Source: Streptomyces brevispora (lineage in GTDB: Bacteria > Actinomycetota > Actinomycetes > Streptomycetales > Streptomycetaceae). From it: a stretch of DNA of 64,000 bases. The stretch covers positions 1,364,001-1,428,000 of the forward strand of contig NZ_VIWW01000001.1 in the NCBI RefSeq assembly GCF_007829885.1, given 5' to 3'. The notes beneath the pieces are model-generated. The model did not search any database. It worked only from the letters and a program-made list of their open reading frames with translations, and had not been told where the DNA came from. The position numbers and the translations under genes were made by a program. Below are positions 60,986 to 64,000 of the stretch, in pieces. Each line of letters opens with the position of its first letter. Position 1 is the stretch's first letter.

Positions 60986-61609
60986 CCCCGGGCCGCTGAG
61001 ACCGCGCGGGCACCGGCGATCAGCTCGGGGGCCAGCTGGTAGTCGACCGTGGCCAGGAAGGTCTCGTCCTCGATCAGGACGTACTGCCCGGACGGGGTGT
61101 CGAGCCGCTGGATGCCCCGGTCCACCCTGAGCGCCTTGGGACAGCCGGGCGTGGCGGGGTACGTCGGGACCGGTTCGCCCGCGAGGAGATCCTCGGCGAT
61201 GTCCACCGGCACCAGCCGTACGCAGGTCCAAGGGGTTCAGCCCGAACGGCTCGGCGGCCTCCTGGCCGGCCCGCAGGTCCACGGCCAGCGACAGCCGGTC
61301 GCGGTAGTAGCCGTACGCGTCGGCCGCCACCCGCACCGCGGGGACGAGTCCGCCGCGCTGCCACCCGGCCTCGAACGCGTGGACCGTGGTGCCCAGGCAA
61401 CGCCGCTCCCAGTGCGGCTCGCGCGGGTCCGGGGCCGGCTCCAGGGTGCGTACGCGGGGCAGGGCGCGCAGCCGTTCCTCCTGCGCCGCGGTGAGTGCGG
61501 TGCCGGCCCGCAGCTCGTCCACGATGAAGCCGAGGAAGCCCACGAGGCCGGCCTGCCGCAGGCGCGCCGCGAAGCGCGGAACGTCGAACTCCGGCAGCGA
61601 GAGCGCCAT
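60982..61609 (-). pseudogene. Unrecognised gene upstream of the aminotransferase, frameshifted
   Basis: From an ATG at 61609 the sequence reads MALSLPEFDVPRFAARLRQA through LSLAVDLRAGQEAAEPFGLN, then changes frame near 61215-61222 and continues VPVDIAEDLLAGEPVPTYPA to a stop at 60982. Joined, this gives a protein of about 208 residues that I do not recognise. Its coupling to the aminotransferase suggests a former small biosynthetic operon. An IS110 remnant abuts its 5' end. Confidence 0.6.
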
Positions 61610-61621
61610 CAGGAGGTCGTT

Positions 61622-62114
61622 GGTATGGAGCGCTACGGCTCCCCATCCGCCCTGCGCAAGGCCGGCCGCCGCAGACTCGTGGAGCTGATCCGCCCGAAGG
61701 CCCCCCGCATGGCAGCCCGGCTGATCGTCGGCGACGGCACCAACTTCCCCACCGCCGCCCACCTACCCGGTCCTGACGTCGATGCCCGGCGTCGGCGTCA
61801 GGACCGCCGCCGTCGCCTCCTACGCCGGCCTCGCCCCCACCACGAGGTCCCCGGGCACCTCCATCCACGGCGAGCAAGCACCCCGAGGCGGCAACCGGCA
61901 GCTCAAACGCGCCATGTTCCTCTCCGCCTTCGCCTGCATGAACGCCGATCCCGCCTCCCGCGCCTACTACGACAGGCAACGCGCCCGCGGCAAAACCCAC
62001 ACTCAAGCCCTCCTCCGCCTCGCCCGCCAACGCATCAGCGTCCTGTTCGCCATGCTCCGAGACGGCACCTTCTACGAACCCCGCACACCTGCGGACGTCG
62101 AACTCGCCGCATGA
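61622..62114 (+). mobile_element. IS110-family transposase remnant, rearranged
   Basis: The C-terminal part of an IS110 (transposase_20) protein. Blocks from two frames are visible: ERYGSPSALRKAGRRRLVEL, then GDGTNFPTAAHL, then a frame change at about 61770-61782 to MPGVGVRTAAVASYAGLAPT and onward to LLRLARQRISVLFAMLRDGT. In intact transposases the GDGTNFPTAAHL block lies between GVRTAA and ASYAGLAP; here it precedes them, so the copy is internally scrambled and inactive. No N-terminal DEDD catalytic half is present. Confidence 0.8.
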
Positions 62115-62140
62115 CCTCAGCAACCAGCACCGGACCACTC

Positions 62141-62437
62141 GGCAGCTCATCGCGCACAAGACACGTGCGGAAGGGGCGATATCGCATCGATGCGGGGGGG
62201 CGGGCAAAGCGCGGCGCCTTCCTGAACGGCCGGGGGACCGTTCCACGACGCTCCCACGGTGGCGTCGCTACAAAACCCCAGGTCAAAACCGTTCAGAGCT
62301 CATCTTCAACGTGCCAAGACCCCCGTTCGCCACACCCCCGTGAGGCGAACGCCACACGCGAAACGCCTCCGCGAAACGCGTTTCTCCAGGTCAGAACGAT
62401 TCTTCCTGGGGATGCTGGGTGGGGCGGGTGGGACTCG
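62141..62437. repeat. Long direct repeat, copy 1
   Basis: About 297 bp that recur imperfectly (many substitutions and small indels) at 63672-63974 in the same orientation. Shared landmarks include GACCGTTCCACGACGCTCCCACGG, the ACAAAACCCCAG word and the shared end GGGCGGGTGGGACTCG. The pair brackets the vapBC locus. Confidence 0.82.
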
Positions 62438-62441
62438 AACC
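62418..62441 (-). other. tRNA 3'-end-like sequence (attachment-site remnant)
   Basis: Read on the minus strand this is GGTTCGAGTCCCACCCGCCC followed by CACC, i.e. the TpsiC loop, its 3' stem strand and an acceptor 3' strand. The 5' strand of the T stem does not pair and no D or anticodon arm precedes it, so it is not an intact tRNA. Such tails are typical att sites of integrative elements. Confidence 0.55.
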
Positions 62442-62813
62442 TATCCCGGTGATGCGTCTCACCTGCGGTTCACCGACAGAGCGGACAAACACCCCCGTCT
62501 CGATCCGGCTGCGTCCCACTCGCTCCTTCACGATCCCAAGCGGTTAGGCGTTCGCCACACCGCTCACCCGCCCGGCTTCCCCAGGCAACCACGTCATCCC
62601 AGCGAACAGCTCCGCGGGGCCACACGTGAACACCAGCGCGGCCCGGCCGCACCAAGCCGAACGGGAGCACACGCCCACCCAGGCGCGCTTTCCGCCTCGT
62701 TCGTTTCCTCGTTGGCTGCGGTCGGGGCGCAACGACGGCCCAGCAAGGCGCTTCCCCACGATCACCAGGCCGATGGCGACGACCTCGGCGGCCTGGTAGT
62801 AGCCGGTCGTCAG

Positions 62814-62968
62814 GCGGTGTCGAGAGACGCACCGCTCGGCCGCTTCGCCGCGGTTGCGCCACAGGTTGAACCGGTCGGCGACCTGGACGGCGGTGGGCGC
62901 CCCGATGCCGGCCCCTTCAGCGAAGAACGGAGCGCGGTCGCAGCAGGACGACCTCGACTCCCGGGCGG
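62814..62968 (-). pseudogene. ISL3-family transposase fragment
   Basis: About 50 residues of an ISL3 (DDE) transposase: PGVEVV, then after a one-base frame change DRAPFFAEGAGIGAPTAVQV and ADRFNLWRNRGEAAERCVSR. The Asp of CDRA and the surrounding block belong to the catalytic core. The fragment ends at about 62814 in unrelated sequence and touches the vapC stop codon at its other end. The gap 62442-62813 shows nothing I can identify. Confidence 0.72.
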
Positions 62969-63376
62969 TCAGGCTCGTGCGTCCCGTTGCTGCACTTCCT
63001 TGAGGACCGCCGCCACCGTGGCGAAGTCGTTGTCCACGTGGAGCACCGTGTGACCGTGGTGGACCGCTGTCGCACACACCAAGAGGTCGATGGCTCCGGC
63101 GGCGCGGTGCTGCGCTCGCTGGGTGAGCTTGTACTGCGCGGTTTCGACCCAGCGCCACGCGTTCTTGGGAACCGGCGAGAGATGGCAGAGATCATCCATC
63201 TCTTCGGCCAACTCGTCCCGATGGGCCGGACTTGTGGCCGAGTAGAGGAACTCCGCCCTCGTAGGCTCGCAGATATGGAACACGCCGGCAGCGATGTGCC
63301 CTTCCCAGGACCGCAACGCCCCCGGCGTACGGAAGAGGTACCACAGGGCGGACGTGTCGAGGAGGTACGTGATCAC
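62969..63376 (-). CDS. vapC: VapC-family PIN-domain toxin
   Basis: A 135-residue PIN ribonuclease. The acidic metal site is complete: Asp7 in LLDTSAL, Glu42 in PTRAEFLYSA, Asp97 in AIDLLVCATAV and Asp115/Asp117 in VDNDFATVA. VapC toxins cleave tRNA or rRNA and are held inactive by VapB. Its ATG at 63376 overlaps the vapB stop as ATGA, the normal antitoxin-first order. The catalytic residues argue that it is still functional despite the decayed surroundings. Confidence 0.92.
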   Translation of the reverse strand: MITYLLDTSALWYLFRTPGALRSWEGHIAAGVFHICEPTRAEFLYSATSPAHRDELAEEMDDLCHLSPVPKNAWRWVETAQYKLTQRAQHRAAGAIDLLVCATAVHHGHTVLHVDNDFATVAAVLKEVQQRDARA

Positions 63377-63606
63377 TCGAAGGCTGCCCGCCGGGCGCGC
63401 TTGGCCGCTGCATGAGCCGTAGCCGCAGCCTCGAACTCGCCCCGCTCACCCCGCGCAGCCAGCTTCTCGGCAGCCTCCAGCCGCTTGATGCGCGCCACAT
63501 AGTCCCGCAGAGCCCCGTTGACCGTCTCCTTCTTCGTCGAAACACCCATGAGCCGCATCGCCTCGGCCAACGCCTCATCATCGAGATCGACCTGGGTCAC
63601 AGACAT
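63373..63606 (-). CDS. vapB: VapB-family antitoxin
   Basis: A 77-residue antitoxin with an N-terminal ribbon-helix-helix DNA-binding part (VTQVDLDDEALAEAMRLMGV and the following helix) and a charged C-terminal tail that would wrap VapC. The ATG at 63606 has a GAGGGG ribosome site 8 nt upstream, which excludes the GTG at 63615. It should repress its own promoter, presumably in the AT-rich stretch 63630-63665. Confidence 0.88.
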   Translation of the reverse strand: MSVTQVDLDDEALAEAMRLMGVSTKKETVNGALRDYVARIKRLEAAEKLAARGERGEFEAAATAHAAAKRARRAAFE

Positions 63607-63671
63607 ACCAGCCACCCCTCACCACGAGTCCGCGATGTACATAACCATGATACGTCACCAACATTCGCGGC

Positions 63672-63974
63672 GGCAGTTCATTAAGCACGAGGCAGACCAG
63701 GTGCGGAGGGGGCGATGTCGCGTCGATGCGGTGGGGTTGGGCGCAGTGCGGCGTCTCCCTCAACGGCCGTGGGACCGTTCCACGACGCTCCCACGGAGGC
63801 ATCGCCACAAAACCCCAGCTCGAAGCTGTTCAGCGCTCGTCTTTGCTGTGTGAGGACTGGCGTTCGCCGCACCTCCGTGGAGTGTCCGCCGCACGCAAAA
63901 CGCCCCCGGAAAACACGTTTCCCCAGGTCACAACGATTCTGCCTGGGGTTGCTCGGTGGGGCGGGTGGGACTCG
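63672..63974. repeat. Long direct repeat, copy 2
   Basis: The second copy of the repeat described at 62141-62437, upstream of vapB. It ends in the same GGGCGGGTGGGACTCG tail but then diverges, so it carries only the last part of the tRNA-like sequence. No credible gene lies in 63607-64000. Confidence 0.82.
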
Positions 63975-64000
63975 TGTCGGGGGCGTCTGAACTCGGACCC

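Noticed and set aside
62418..62490. A tRNA gene on the minus strand
   Set aside because: Only the T-loop and the 3' strands of the T and acceptor stems are present; the T stem does not pair and there is no anticodon arm.

Overview
This is a chromosomal window from a Streptomyces or a very close relative. The DNA is high in GC with strongly GC-biased third codon positions, GTG starts are common, many stop and start codons overlap as ATGA or GTGA, and the fasR-fabD-fabH-acpP-fabF block has the gene order known from Streptomyces. No intact RNA gene and no CRISPR array were found.

Layout. 0.1-1.8 kb: an ECF sigma factor coupled to a one-TM partner, closed by a 20-bp-stem terminator. 1.9-7.4 kb: a secreted-enzyme operon (Tat phosphocholine-type phospholipase C followed by a LamG/EEP/chitin-binding multidomain protein). 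7.6-9.8 kb: GNAT, an unrecognised protein, pirin. 9.9-14.9 kb: type II fatty acid synthesis core with its activator FasR and a strong terminator. 14.9-25.1 kb: housekeeping and small accessory genes (DUF3145, SGNH lipoprotein, aldose epimerase, a TetR remnant, flavin amine oxidase, EI24/CysZ-like protein, Ohr, a medium-chain oxidoreductase divergent from MarR, an SCO2400-type protein). 25.2-32.8 kb: MreB-like Mbl, GAF sensor kinase, Lrp regulator, nitrate-type MFS, malonyl-CoA synthetase and a fused carboxyltransferase.

32.9-50.2 kb is the accessory highlight: a one-strand, tightly coupled biosynthetic gene cluster that I cannot match to a known product. Reading in the direction of transcription it has a LuxR-type regulator, a 53-codon peptide gene ending in Asp-Asp-Asn-Gly-Trp-Trp, a nucleotide-sugar 6-dehydrogenase, an A-T-(epimerization-like) NRPS, a polysaccharide deacetylase, an MFS exporter, an ATP-grasp ligase, a VOC protein, an Ldh2 dehydrogenase fused to a Walker-less ABC-ATPase-like domain, a Gfo/Idh/MocA oxidoreductase, two tandem TIM-barrel isomerases, a sulfotransferase, a second ATP-grasp ligase and a family 2 glycosyltransferase. 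Inference: the product is a small peptide-like molecule built by amide ligases, carrying a sugar-acid or amino-sugar unit that may be deacetylated and sulfated. Whether the short peptide is a substrate, a scaffold or something else is open.

50.4-58.8 kb returns to ordinary genes: a VOC protein, an MFS exporter, and an operon of an uncharacterised protein, an HSP90-type ATPase and a large TPR protein. 59-64 kb is decayed DNA: a frameshifted small gene, a DUF1906 gene joined to a truncated aminotransferase, another frameshifted gene, IS110 and ISL3 transposase remnants, and a vapBC toxin-antitoxin pair lying between two roughly 300-bp direct repeats that each end in the 3' end of a tRNA-like sequence.
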